A stretch of DNA of 64,000 nt. Origin: Afipia sp. (GTDB lineage Bacteria > Pseudomonadota > Alphaproteobacteria > Rhizobiales > Xanthobacteraceae). The stretch's first letter is position 1. Every line of letters starts with the position of its first letter. This document shows, piece after piece, positions 7,501 through 15,682 of the stretch. Under the pieces are notes generated by a model. That model made no database searches, was not told the origin of the DNA, and worked only from the letters and a program-made list of their open reading frames with translations. Made by a program: the position numbers and the translations under genes. Location of the stretch: positions 240,911-304,910 of the forward strand of contig JANINQ010000008.1 of assembly GCA_024508675.1 (NCBI GenBank), read 5' to 3'.

Positions 7501-8028
7501 AAGGGTATCTTTCTATGAGTCGCAACGCACGCCCGGCGGGTTGCCGGGTGCGGGCGGGTGTCGGAGACACCCGCGTGTCTGGGGCGTCGGCTTTGTTAGC
7601 TGAATGGGCAAGCCAGAAACCGTTTTACGGGATCCGTACACGCGGCTCGCAAAGACCCGATGATTCTCAAGGTCGTGGCGGTCATATGGAGCAGGAACAC
7701 GGCGCTTTCAAGGAGAATCCGCCTTTGGCACGCCGTTGCAGTGATTGTGGCCAACAGGAGGGGAGGCCGAGAGGCCGCTGCCTGCTCGAATTTTATACAT
7801 TTGCAAAATTATGATCGTTTATTGTGCAGATGACGAATGGTGCATCAACGGAATTGCCTGCAAATAAGGCAGCAAAAATACACTTTAGGCGTCGATGTAA
7901 ATTTCTCTCAATAAATCAAATAATTAGGCGATTTCGCGCCATGGCATAGTTCTTGCGATTCCCTTAACGCCGCCGGCCGTTGAGCCGTCGCACAGCGTTT
8001 CACGTCTGCGTCAGGGAGATGACATCGC
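7501..8028. other. divergent control region between rhlE and urtA
   Basis: 528 bases. The left part should be the leader of rhlE and holds a strong small hairpin (CGGGTGTC/GACACCCG at 7555-7573) and a weaker one near 7532-7548. The right part becomes AT-rich and holds the sigma-54 promoter of urtA at 7942-7957. Around 7822-7845 there are GGTGCA and TGCAGA elements that could be NtrC half-sites, but they do not form a clean NtrC palindrome. I see no gene here. Confidence 0.55.
7942..7957 (+). promoter_or_regulatory. sigma-54 (RpoN) promoter of the urt-ure operon
   Basis: TGGCAT-AGTTC-TTGCG has the invariant GG (7943-7944) and GC (7955-7956) doublets at the required 12-base spacing, and departs from TGGCAC-N5-TTGCW at two edge positions. 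It lies 72 bases before the urtA start. Sigma-54 with NtrC is the known route by which nitrogen limitation turns on urea uptake and urease in many proteobacteria. Confidence 0.75.
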
Positions 8029-9348
8029 ATGACTAGGCATTTCAACACAGCTGCAGTTGCACCGTTCAGCCGCCGTAAATGGTTGGCCGCAACTGCGGGT
8101 CTTTTCTTGGGCCTCGCTACGGTTGGTAGCGCAAAGGCGCAGGACACCATCAAGGTCGGCGTCCTTCATTCATTATCCGGAACGATGGCCATCAGCGAAA
8201 CCACGCTGAAGGATACGGTGCTGTTCCTCATTGATGAGCAGAACAAGAAGGGCGGCGTTCTCGGCAAGAAGCTCGAAGCCGTCGTGGTCGACCCGGCTTC
8301 GAACTGGCCGCTGTTCGCCGAGAAGGCCCGCGAACTGATCACCAAGGACAAGGTGTCGGTGGTGTTCGGCTGCTGGACCTCGGTGTCGCGCAAGTCCGTG
8401 CTGCCGGTGTTCAAGGAACTGAACTCGATCCTGTTCTATCCCGTGCAGTACGAAGGCGAGGAGAGCGAGCGTAACGTGTTCTACACGGGTGCGGCTCCGA
8501 ACCAGCAGGCGATCCCGGCGGTCGATTATCTCGCCAAGGAAGAAAAGGTGCAGCGCTGGGTTCTGGCCGGCACCGACTACGTCTATCCGCGCACCACCAA
8601 CAAGATCCTTGAAGCCTATCTGAAGTCGAAGGGCGTCAAGGCTGAAGACATCATGATCAACTACACGCCGTTTGGTCACTCCGACTGGCAGACCATCGTT
8701 GCCGACATCAAAAAGTTCGGCTCGGCGGGCAAGAAGACGGCAGTGGTTTCGACCATCAACGGCGACGCCAACGTGCCGTTCTACAAGGAGCTCGGCAACC
8801 AGGGCATCAAGGCGACCGATATTCCTGTCGTCGCGTTCTCGGTCGGCGAGGAAGAACTCGCCGGCATCGACACCAAGCCGCTGCTCGGCCATCTCGCCGC
8901 CTGGAACTACTTCCAGTCGATCAAGACGCCCGAGAACGAGGCCTTCATCAAGGCCTGGCAGACCTACACCAAGAATCCGAAGCGCGTGACCAACGATCCG
9001 ATGGAAGCGCACGTGATCGGCTTCGACATGTGGGTGAAGGCTGTCGAGAAGGCCGGTTCGGTTGATGCCGACAAGGTGATCGACGCTCTTCCGGGCACCA
9101 AGGCAAAGAACCTGACCGGCGGCGTGTCGGAAATGCTTCCGAACCATCACATCACCAAGCCTGTGTTCATCGGCGAAATCAAAGCTGATGGCCAGTTCGA
9201 CGTGGTGTGGAAGACCCCGGGCCTCGTTGCTGGCGATGCATGGTCGAAGGAGCTTGAAGGCTCCAAGGACCTGATCGGTGACTGGGTCGGCAAGAAGTGC
9301 GGCAACTTCAACACCAAGACCAACAAGTGCGGCGGTCAGGGCTCCTGA
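8029..9348 (+). CDS. urtA: urea ABC transporter, substrate-binding protein UrtA
   Basis: 439 residues. A twin-arginine-like export signal (FSRRKWLAATAGLFLG ... AKAQ) is followed by a type I periplasmic binding fold starting DTIKVGVLHSLSGTMAISE, the typical UrtA opening. The stretch YPVQYEGEESERNVFYTGAAP and the cysteine-containing end (KKCGNFNTKTNKCGG) also fit UrtA rather than amino-acid binders. It captures urea in the periplasm for UrtBCDE, encoded next. A stem-loop after the gene may keep its transcript more abundant than the permease genes. Confidence 0.95.
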   Translation: MTRHFNTAAVAPFSRRKWLAATAGLFLGLATVGSAKAQDTIKVGVLHSLSGTMAISETTLKDTVLFLIDEQNKKGGVLGKKLEAVVVDPASNWPLFAEKARELITKDKVSVVFGCWTSVSRKSVLPVFKELNSILFYPVQYEGEESERNVFYTGAAPNQQAIPAVDYLAKEEKVQRWVLAGTDYVYPRTTNKILEAYLKSKGVKAEDIMINYTPFGHSDWQTIVADIKKFGSAGKKTAVVSTINGDANVPFYKELGNQGIKATDIPVVAFSVGEEELAGIDTKPLLGHLAAWNYFQSIKTPENEAFIKAWQTYTKNPKRVTNDPMEAHVIGFDMWVKAVEKAGSVDADKVIDALPGTKAKNLTGGVSEMLPNHHITKPVFIGEIKADGQFDVVWKTPGLVAGDAWSKELEGSKDLIGDWVGKKCGNFNTKTNKCGGQGS

Positions 9349-9377
9349 TTCGCTCCGCGTCTTGCACTTGAATAATC

Positions 9378-9404
9378 GGAAGGCGGCGGTCGTCGCCGCC
9401 TTCC
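9378..9404 (+). terminator. stem-loop between urtA and urtB
   Basis: A perfect 11-base stem (GGAAGGCGGCG/CGCCGCCTTCC) with a 5-base loop, followed by no real T run. This is typical of the hairpins found after binding-protein genes in transporter operons, which partly end transcription or protect the upstream RNA. Confidence 0.6.
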
Positions 9405-9428
9405 TCTCACCTCTGCCGGGGTTGTCAC

Positions 9429-11039
9429 GTGTTTCCTTCATTCTTTCATCGCTGCCGCGCGGCAGTCATTGCGTTAATGCTTGTGGTGGTCTCGGGCGTG
9501 CCGGGTCTTGCCGGTCCCTTTGAAGACGCCGTCACGCAGTTCGCCAACGATTCATTTTCCGATACCGAGGCGGCCGTCGGTGTTCTCGCAACCAGCGGCA
9601 ATCCACTCGCGTTTCCAATTATCGACGCGCTTGCGGATGGCCGCCTGCTGGCCGATCCGCAAAGCAAGAAGGTCTTTGTCAAGGACAAGAGTGGCAAGGT
9701 CACCGATGCCGGGACCGGCGAGGCTGCGACTGCGCCGTCAGGCGCGGCGCCTGTGCGCCTCAACAATCGCCTGCGCCGAGGCGTCGAAGCCGCGCTCGGC
9801 GGACTGACGCTGCTGTCGCCCGATCCGGCGCGGCGCATTCAGGCCGCTCAGTCCGTTTTCAAGAGTCATGACGCGGCGTTCCTTCCGGTCATCGAGACTG
9901 CCTTGCAGAAGGAAACCAATAGCGGCGCACGGCGTGCCTTTGCCGAAGCGAAGGCCGCGATTGTTCTGTTCGATCCGAAAGCGTCCGAGGCCGACAAGCT
10001 CGACGCAGTGTCGGTGATCCGCGATCGCGGCGATCAGGAGGCGCTGGCGCTGCTGACTGGCCTGTCCTTCGATCCGTCGTCCGCGCTGGGACGGACCTCC
10101 GCCGCCGCCATCAATTCGATCCAGAGCAAACTTGCGATCTGGGCGACGGCGCAGAACGCGTGGTACGGCCTGTCGCTCGGTTCGGTGCTGCTGCTTGCCG
10201 CCATCGGCCTTGCCATCACCTTCGGCGTGATGGGCGTCATCAATATGGCCCATGGCGAGATGGTGATGATCGGCGCTTACGTCACCTTCATGGTGCAGGA
10301 GGTGATCCGCAGCCGCTATCCGGGCCTGTTCGATTACTCGCTGCTGATCGCGGTGCCTCTGGCATTTCTGGTCGCGGGCCTGATCGGTGTGATCATCGAG
10401 CGCAGCATCATCCGCTTTCTTTACGGCCGCCCGCTGGAAACGCTGCTCGCGACATGGGGATTGTCGCTGGTGCTGCAGCAGGCGGTGCGCACCATGTTCG
10501 GCCCGACCAATCGAGAGGTCGGCAATCCGTCATGGATGAGTGGCGCGTTCGAGATTGGTCAGATGACCATCACTTACAACCGGCTCTGGATCGTGGTCTT
10601 CACTCTGGTGGTGTTCTTCCTGCTGCTCGGCATGCTGCGCTTCACCAGCCTCGGCCTTGAGATGCGCGCGGTCACTCAAAATCGCCGCATGGCGGCGTCG
10701 ATGGGGATTGCGACCTCCCGTGTCGATGCGCTGACCTTCGGGCTAGGCTCGGGTATCGCGGGCATCGCTGGCGTGGCGCTGTCGCAGATCGACAACGTCA
10801 GTCCCAATCTTGGCCAGAGCTATATCATCGACAGTTTCATGGTCGTGGTGTTCGGCGGCGTTGGCAACCTGTGGGGCACGCTGGTGGGCGCGATGACGCT
10901 CGGCATCGCCAACAAGTTCCTTGAGCCTGTGGCGGGCGCGGTCCTCGGCAAGATTGCGATCCTCGTGCTGATCATCCTGTTCATCCAGAAGCGGCCGCGT
11001 GGACTGTTCGCGCTCAAGGGCCGGTCGGTGGAAGCATGA
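9429..11039 (+). CDS. urtB: urea ABC transporter permease UrtB
   Basis: 536 residues. A signal-like N-terminus and a 200-residue periplasmic extension with helical repeats (FEDAVTQFANDSFSDTEAAV) precede a LivH-type permease domain from about residue 240 (LAITFGVMGVINMAHGEMVM) with about eight helices. The long extension is usual for UrtB and is not a fusion artefact. It forms the membrane channel with UrtC. It starts with GTG at 9429; its stop overlaps the urtC start (ATGA), so the two are translationally coupled. Confidence 0.94.
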   Translation: MFPSFFHRCRAAVIALMLVVVSGVPGLAGPFEDAVTQFANDSFSDTEAAVGVLATSGNPLAFPIIDALADGRLLADPQSKKVFVKDKSGKVTDAGTGEAATAPSGAAPVRLNNRLRRGVEAALGGLTLLSPDPARRIQAAQSVFKSHDAAFLPVIETALQKETNSGARRAFAEAKAAIVLFDPKASEADKLDAVSVIRDRGDQEALALLTGLSFDPSSALGRTSAAAINSIQSKLAIWATAQNAWYGLSLGSVLLLAAIGLAITFGVMGVINMAHGEMVMIGAYVTFMVQEVIRSRYPGLFDYSLLIAVPLAFLVAGLIGVIIERSIIRFLYGRPLETLLATWGLSLVLQQAVRTMFGPTNREVGNPSWMSGAFEIGQMTITYNRLWIVVFTLVVFFLLLGMLRFTSLGLEMRAVTQNRRMAASMGIATSRVDALTFGLGSGIAGIAGVALSQIDNVSPNLGQSYIIDSFMVVVFGGVGNLWGTLVGAMTLGIANKFLEPVAGAVLGKIAILVLIILFIQKRPRGLFALKGRSVEA

Positions 11040-12214
11040 TGCCGTACATCCTCACCCGATCGCTCAACAGAAGCGCCACCTGGTTTCTGCTCATCGTGGC
11101 AGCGGTCGGCATTTTCGTGCCGCTGTCGAACCTGCTGCTGCCTGCGTCGTCGCCGTTTCAGGTGCCGACCTATCTGATGGCGCTGTTCGGAAAGTATCTT
11201 TGCTATGCCATCCTCGCGCTTTCGATCGATCTGATCTGGGGCTATTGCGGCATTCTCTCGCTCGGCCATGGCGCATTCTTTGCGCTCGGTGGCTATGCGA
11301 TGGGCATGTACCTGATGCGGCAGATCGGCTCGCGCGGTGTCTATGGCAATCCGGTGTTGCCGGATTTCATGGTGTTCCTGAATTACAAGGCACTGCCATG
11401 GTACTGGCATGGCTTCGACATGTTCTGGTTTGCGGCCTTGATGGTGCTGCTGGTGCCGGGTCTGCTCGCCTTCTGCTTCGGGTGGCTGGCGTTCCGCTCG
11501 CGTGTCACCGGCGTGTATTTGTCCATTATTACACAGGCGATGACTTACGCGCTGCTGCTCGCCTTCTTCCGCAATGATTTCGGCTTCGGCGGCAACAATG
11601 GCCTGACCGATTTCAAGGACATCCTCGGTTTCAACGTGCAGGCGCAGGGCGCGCGCGCGGCTTTGTTCGTGCTGTCATGTCTGGCGCTGGCGCTCGCATT
11701 CCTGATCTGCCGCGCCATCGTGACCTCGAAGCTCGGCAAGGTGCTGATCGCGATCCGCGACGCGGAATCCCGCACGCGCTTCCTCGGTTATCGCGTCGAG
11801 AATTACAAGCTGTTCGTGTTCACTCTATCGGCGTGCATGGCCGGCGTCGCCGGCGCGCTGTACGTGCCGCAGGTCGGCATCATCAATCCTGGAGAATTTG
11901 CGCCGGGCAACTCCATCGAAGCGGTTATCTGGGTGGCAGTCGGCGGACGCGGCACTTTGATCGGCGCGGCGCTCGGGGCGGTCGTGGTCAATTACGCCAA
12001 GACCGTGTTCACGTCGGGTTTCCTCGCGCCATACTGGCTGTTCATGCTGGGTGCGATGTTCATTCTGGTGACGCTGCTGCTGCCGAAAGGCATCGTCGGC
12101 ACCGTCAAGGACTGGTGGGCGGGACGTCGTGAGCAGCTCGCTGCCGACGAAGCCAGCGCAGCGGCGGAAGACGGCGTTACAAAACCCGGTCTCAAGCCGG
12201 GTCTCGCGGAGTAA
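11036..12214 (+). CDS. urtC: urea ABC transporter permease UrtC
   Basis: 392 residues, a LivM-type permease with about nine helices. Recognisable family stretches are LSIDLIWGYCGILSLGHGAF, RVTGVYLSIITQAMTYAL and GVAGALYVPQVGIINPGEF. It pairs with UrtB. The start overlaps the urtB stop by four bases (ATGA). A charged C-terminal tail (REQLAADEASAAAEDG) is cytoplasmic. Confidence 0.95.
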   Translation: MMPYILTRSLNRSATWFLLIVAAVGIFVPLSNLLLPASSPFQVPTYLMALFGKYLCYAILALSIDLIWGYCGILSLGHGAFFALGGYAMGMYLMRQIGSRGVYGNPVLPDFMVFLNYKALPWYWHGFDMFWFAALMVLLVPGLLAFCFGWLAFRSRVTGVYLSIITQAMTYALLLAFFRNDFGFGGNNGLTDFKDILGFNVQAQGARAALFVLSCLALALAFLICRAIVTSKLGKVLIAIRDAESRTRFLGYRVENYKLFVFTLSACMAGVAGALYVPQVGIINPGEFAPGNSIEAVIWVAVGGRGTLIGAALGAVVVNYAKTVFTSGFLAPYWLFMLGAMFILVTLLLPKGIVGTVKDWWAGRREQLAADEASAAAEDGVTKPGLKPGLAE

Positions 12215-12219
12215 GGCAC

Positions 12220-12981
12220 ATGAACGTCATGGATACCCGCGCTACTTCCGCCATGCTCTACCTCGACGGCGTGCATGTGTCGTTCGACGGTTTCCACGCC
12301 ATCAACAACCTGTCGCTGACCATTGCGCCCGGCGAGATGCGCGCCATCATCGGCCCCAACGGGGCGGGCAAGACCACGATGATGGACATCATCACCGGAA
12401 AGACCAAGCCGGATGAGGGTGATGTGCTGTTCGACGGCATTGTCGATCTCACCCGGCTCGACGAAACGCAGATCGCCGAACTTGGAATCGGCCGCAAATT
12501 CCAGAAGCCGACGGTGTTCGAGAGTCAGACCATCGAGGATAATCTGCTGCTGGCGCTCAATGTCGATCACAAGGTGCGCGGCACGCTGTTCTGGCGGGAG
12601 ACGCCGGACGAAAGCGAGCGGATCGAACGGGTGCTGGAGACGATAAGGCTGAAAGACTCGCGCGATCGTCTGGCCGGTGCGTTGTCGCATGGCCAGAAGC
12701 AGTGGCTTGAGATCGGGATGCTGCTGGCCCAGGACCCGAAGCTGCTGCTGGTGGATGAGCCTGTTGCAGGCATGACCGATGTGGAAACGCATCAGACCGC
12801 CGAGCTTTTGAAAGAGATCAACAAGGAAAAGACGGTGGTGGTTGTCGAGCACGACATGACGTTCGTGCGTGAGCTCGGCGTCCGCGTCACCTGTCTGCAT
12901 GAAGGCTCGGTTCTCGCGGAAGGCACGCTCGATCAGGTCTCGAACAACGAACGCGTCATCGAAGTGTATCTGGGGCGCTAA
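12220..12981 (+). CDS. urtD: urea ABC transporter ATP-binding protein UrtD
   Basis: 253 residues, a LivG-type ATPase. Walker A is IIGPNGAGKTTMMD, the signature loop is LSHGQKQWLEIGMLL (LSHGQ in place of LSGGQ, common in UrtD) and Walker B is LLLVDEPVAGM. It powers urea uptake together with UrtE. It starts five bases after urtC. The ATG at 12220 is used; a second ATG four codons on is equally possible. Confidence 0.94.
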   Translation: MNVMDTRATSAMLYLDGVHVSFDGFHAINNLSLTIAPGEMRAIIGPNGAGKTTMMDIITGKTKPDEGDVLFDGIVDLTRLDETQIAELGIGRKFQKPTVFESQTIEDNLLLALNVDHKVRGTLFWRETPDESERIERVLETIRLKDSRDRLAGALSHGQKQWLEIGMLLAQDPKLLLVDEPVAGMTDVETHQTAELLKEINKEKTVVVVEHDMTFVRELGVRVTCLHEGSVLAEGTLDQVSNNERVIEVYLGR

Positions 12982-12983
12982 TC

Positions 12984-13679
12984 ATGCTGAACGTCAACAA
13001 CATCACCCTCTACTACGGCGCGGCGCAGGCTTTGCGCGGCGTCTCGTTGACCGCCGAGCCCGGCAAGGTGACCTGCGTGCTTGGGCGCAACGGTGTCGGC
13101 AAGACTAGTTTGCTTCGCGCGATGGTTGGCCAGTATCCGATCAAGGACGGCTCGATCACCTTCGATGGCGCCGATCTCGGTCCCTTGAAGCCTTATGAGC
13201 GGGCACGCAAGGGCATCGGCTTTGTGCCGCAGGGCCGCGAGATTTTCCCGCTGCTAACCGTCGAGGAAAATCTCAAGACCGGCTTCGCGCCGCTCAGGCG
13301 CGACGATCGCACCATTCCCGACGACGTGTTCTCGCTGTTTCCCGTGTTGAACACCATGCTGGGCCGGCGCGGCGGCGATCTCTCCGGCGGCCAGCAGCAG
13401 CAGCTCGCCATCGGGCGTGCGCTGGTGATGCGGCCAAAACTGCTCCTGCTCGACGAGCCGACCGAAGGCATCCAGCCCTCGATCATCAAGGATATCGGCC
13501 GCGCGATTTCCTATCTGCGCAGCCTTGGTACGATGGCCATCGTGCTGGTCGAACAATATCTCGACTTTGCCTGCGAGCTCGGCGACAATTTCGCGGTGAT
13601 GGATCGCGGCGCGGTGAAATACACCTGCGACCGCAGCAATCTCGATCCCGCCGAGATCAGCCGGCAGATGGCGCTCTGA
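12984..13679 (+). CDS. urtE: urea ABC transporter ATP-binding protein UrtE
   Basis: 231 residues, a LivF-type ATPase. Walker A VLGRNGVGKTSLL, signature LSGGQQQQLAIGRAL, Walker B LLLLDEPTEGIQPS and a switch histidine region near VLVEQYLDF. It starts two bases after urtD. It closes the transporter half of the operon and is followed 24 bases later by ureD, so uptake and hydrolysis are probably on one transcript. Confidence 0.94.
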   Translation: MLNVNNITLYYGAAQALRGVSLTAEPGKVTCVLGRNGVGKTSLLRAMVGQYPIKDGSITFDGADLGPLKPYERARKGIGFVPQGREIFPLLTVEENLKTGFAPLRRDDRTIPDDVFSLFPVLNTMLGRRGGDLSGGQQQQLAIGRALVMRPKLLLLDEPTEGIQPSIIKDIGRAISYLRSLGTMAIVLVEQYLDFACELGDNFAVMDRGAVKYTCDRSNLDPAEISRQMAL

Positions 13680-13703
13680 CGGGACAACCATCGGTCAGGA
13701 CGG

Positions 13704-14537
13704 ATGCAAAGCGAAATCACATCGTCGGCGGAGACCTTTGCGGCCAACCGTGCAGTTGGCGCTGTGATGTTTGACGTGCATCTGAAGGATGGCGCAACTC
13801 GACGGCGAGAGCTTCATGAGTCGGGTTCGCTGCGGGTGCGGTTTCCGTCGCCGGAGCAGAAGGGACTCTCGGCAGTGTTTGTGAACACCGCGGGCGGCGT
13901 TGCCGGCGGCGATCGCTTCGACATCGACATCGCTGCAGGGACCGGCGCGCATCTCACTGTCACGACGGCGGCGGCCGAGAAGGTCTACCGTTCCCACGGG
14001 CCGGAAGCGCAGGTGAACATCACTCTGCGCGCTGGCGATGATGCGCGGTTGGCGTGGTTGCCGCAGGAAACAATTATATTCGATCGGGCCCGCGTCGCGC
14101 GCCGGATCGACATCGATCTGTCGCAGAGCGCCTCGCTGCTGCTCTGTGAGATCGTTGTGTTCGGCCGCGCCGCCATGGGCGAGGTCATGGCGCACGGCAG
14201 CTTCACCGACCGTTGGCGGATGCGGATCGGCGGCAAGCTGGTCTTCGCGGAGACTGTCCGGCTCGACGGCGATATTTCGGAAAAGCTTGCGCGCCGCGCT
14301 GTCGCGAACGGCGGTGTTGCCATCGGCACGGCGCTGATCGTGCCGGGCGATGAAGCCATCGTCGCGCGCGTGCGCGAAGCCTCCGACGCTTTCGGTGCGG
14401 AAGTCGGCGTTTCCGCATGGAACGGATTTGCAATGGCGCGCTTCTGCGCACAAGATGCGGCAAAGCTCCGCACCGATATGATGAAAGTGCTGGAATGTGT
14501 GAGCCCTTCGGGCTTGCCGCGGCTCTGGCTCAACTAG
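13704..14537 (+). CDS. ureD: urease accessory protein UreD
   Basis: 277 residues. Family stretches are SGSLRVRFPSPEQKG, VNTAGGVAGGDRFDIDI and LPQETIIFDRA. UreD binds apo-urease and, with UreF and UreG, channels nickel to the active site. It comes first among the urease genes, as in many alphaproteobacteria. An ATG 24 bases after the urtE stop gives the full-length protein. Confidence 0.93.
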   Translation: MQSEITSSAETFAANRAVGAVMFDVHLKDGATRRRELHESGSLRVRFPSPEQKGLSAVFVNTAGGVAGGDRFDIDIAAGTGAHLTVTTAAAEKVYRSHGPEAQVNITLRAGDDARLAWLPQETIIFDRARVARRIDIDLSQSASLLLCEIVVFGRAAMGEVMAHGSFTDRWRMRIGGKLVFAETVRLDGDISEKLARRAVANGGVAIGTALIVPGDEAIVARVREASDAFGAEVGVSAWNGFAMARFCAQDAAKLRTDMMKVLECVSPSGLPRLWLN

Positions 14538-14564
14538 ACTTCAGATAAACCGGATGTTGCCCGC

Positions 14565-14867
14565 ATGAATTTGTCTCCCCGCGAAAAAGACAAGCTTCTC
14601 GTTTCCATGGCCGCCATCGTCGCGCGGCGGCGCCTCGAGCGCGGCGTCAAGCTCAATCACCCGGAAGCGATTGCGATCATCTCCGACTTCATTGTTGAAG
14701 GCGCGCGCGATGGCCGCACTGTCGCTGATCTGATGAAGGCCGGCGCGGAAGTCATCACGCGCGAACAGTGCATGGATGGTATCGCTGAAATGATTCACGA
14801 CATTCAGGTCGAAGCGACGTTTCCCGATGGGACGAAGCTCGTGACCGTGCATGAACCAATCAGATGA
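14565..14867 (+). CDS. ureA: urease gamma subunit UreA
   Basis: 100 residues, exact family length. Opens [20 protein letters not shown] and carries [20 protein letters not shown] and [14 protein letters not shown]. It is the smallest subunit of the trimer-of-trimers urease. Its TGA stop overlaps the start of an unrelated DUF4375 gene rather than ureB, which is unusual. Confidence 0.96.
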   Translation: MNLSPREKDKLLVSMAAIVARRRLERGVKLNHPEAIAIISDFIVEGARDGRTVADLMKAGAEVITREQCMDGIAEMIHDIQVEATFPDGTKLVTVHEPIR

Positions 14868-15349
14868 AGACAATCCCTATAGACGCATCGGAAGCCGGGC
14901 ACCGATTAGCGGTGCTTCAAGGTGACTATCTATTTGAATCAGGGCTTGAGCCCGATTTGAAAAATGCGGAGCGGATTTATGTAATGCTCTGGCGCTTTCA
15001 GGCAGAAATCTACAACGGCGGAATTTGGCAGTTTTTCACGAATTCGACCGGTGCTTATTCTCCCTTTATCTGTGATGCTCTGAAGACAGTGGGAGCGGAC
15101 GACATGGCTGCGACGATGCGGGAGGCTATTATCAATTCGGGGCCGGGCACGCCGTGGCATATGGCCACCACAAATTCGACCTTGATTCTCGATGCGCCGA
15201 TCGCCGTTCGCGAGTTCGTTTACAAACTTAATGACCAGCTCTCTCCGCATTTGGACAACCTTTCTCTTCTGCTCTTCAGCTACATGCTGAAACACCGTTA
15301 CGAATTTCGCGTTTCTGACGATTTTTGGAGTGAGGTGCCGTTGCAATGA
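14864..15349 (+). CDS. DUF4375 / DMP19-family protein inserted between ureA and ureB
   Basis: 161 residues. The stretch [20 protein letters not shown] followed by [15 protein letters not shown] is characteristic of DUF4375 (DMP19-like) proteins, whose one studied member in Neisseria mimics DNA; most have no known role. It is joined on both sides by four-base ATGA overlaps with ureA and ureB, so it is translated as part of the urease operon. Its composition is clearly more AT-rich and its codon use less GC-biased than the flanking genes, suggesting it was acquired. It has no link to urease chemistry that I can recognise. Confidence 0.82.
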   Translation: MKTIPIDASEAGHRLAVLQGDYLFESGLEPDLKNAERIYVMLWRFQAEIYNGGIWQFFTNSTGAYSPFICDALKTVGADDMAATMREAIINSGPGTPWHMATTNSTLILDAPIAVREFVYKLNDQLSPHLDNLSLLLFSYMLKHRYEFRVSDDFWSEVPLQ

Positions 15350-15651
15350 TCCCCGGTGAATTCTTCATCAAGGACGGCGATATTGAACTCAATGCCGGTC
15401 GCAAGACGGTGACGCTGACGGTAGCGAACACCGGTGACCGCCCGATCCAGGTCGGCTCGCACTATCATTTCTTCGAAACCAATCCGGCGCTGAAATTCGA
15501 CCGCAAGAAGGCGCGCGGCATGCGGCTCGATATTGCGGCGGGCACCGCTGTTCGTTTCGAGCCGGGCCAGACCCGCGAAGTCCATCTCGTCGCGCTCGCC
15601 GGCAAGCGCGCGATCTATGGCTTTCGCGGCGACGTGATGGGCAAGCTGTGA
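15346..15651 (+). CDS. ureB: urease beta subunit UreB
   Basis: 101 residues, the normal length. Family motifs are [19 protein letters not shown], the [11 protein letters not shown] segment and GFRGDVMG near the end. The start overlaps the stop of the DUF4375 gene (ATGA). Structural subunit of urease. Confidence 0.96.
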   Translation: MIPGEFFIKDGDIELNAGRKTVTLTVANTGDRPIQVGSHYHFFETNPALKFDRKKARGMRLDIAAGTAVRFEPGQTREVHLVALAGKRAIYGFRGDVMGKL

Positions 15652-15682
15652 GCGGCATCAATTTCAAGGCAGGGGCGTTCTG

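Noticed and set aside
6361..7518. Long plus-strand open frame opposite the RNA helicase gene
   Set aside because: It is the complement of rhlE, rich in His/Arg/Asp/Gly as shadows of GC-rich genes are, with no recognisable domain or ribosome site.
7515..7814. 99-residue plus-strand frame between rhlE and urtA
   Set aside because: No ribosome site, no hydrophobic or domain pattern; it lies in the probable rhlE leader.
8173..9441. 422-residue minus-strand frame opposite urtA
   Set aside because: Shadow of a clearly conserved transporter gene; composition is unnatural and no domain fits.
9429..10140. The long N-terminal part of UrtB as a possible gene fusion
   Set aside because: UrtB proteins normally carry such an extension.
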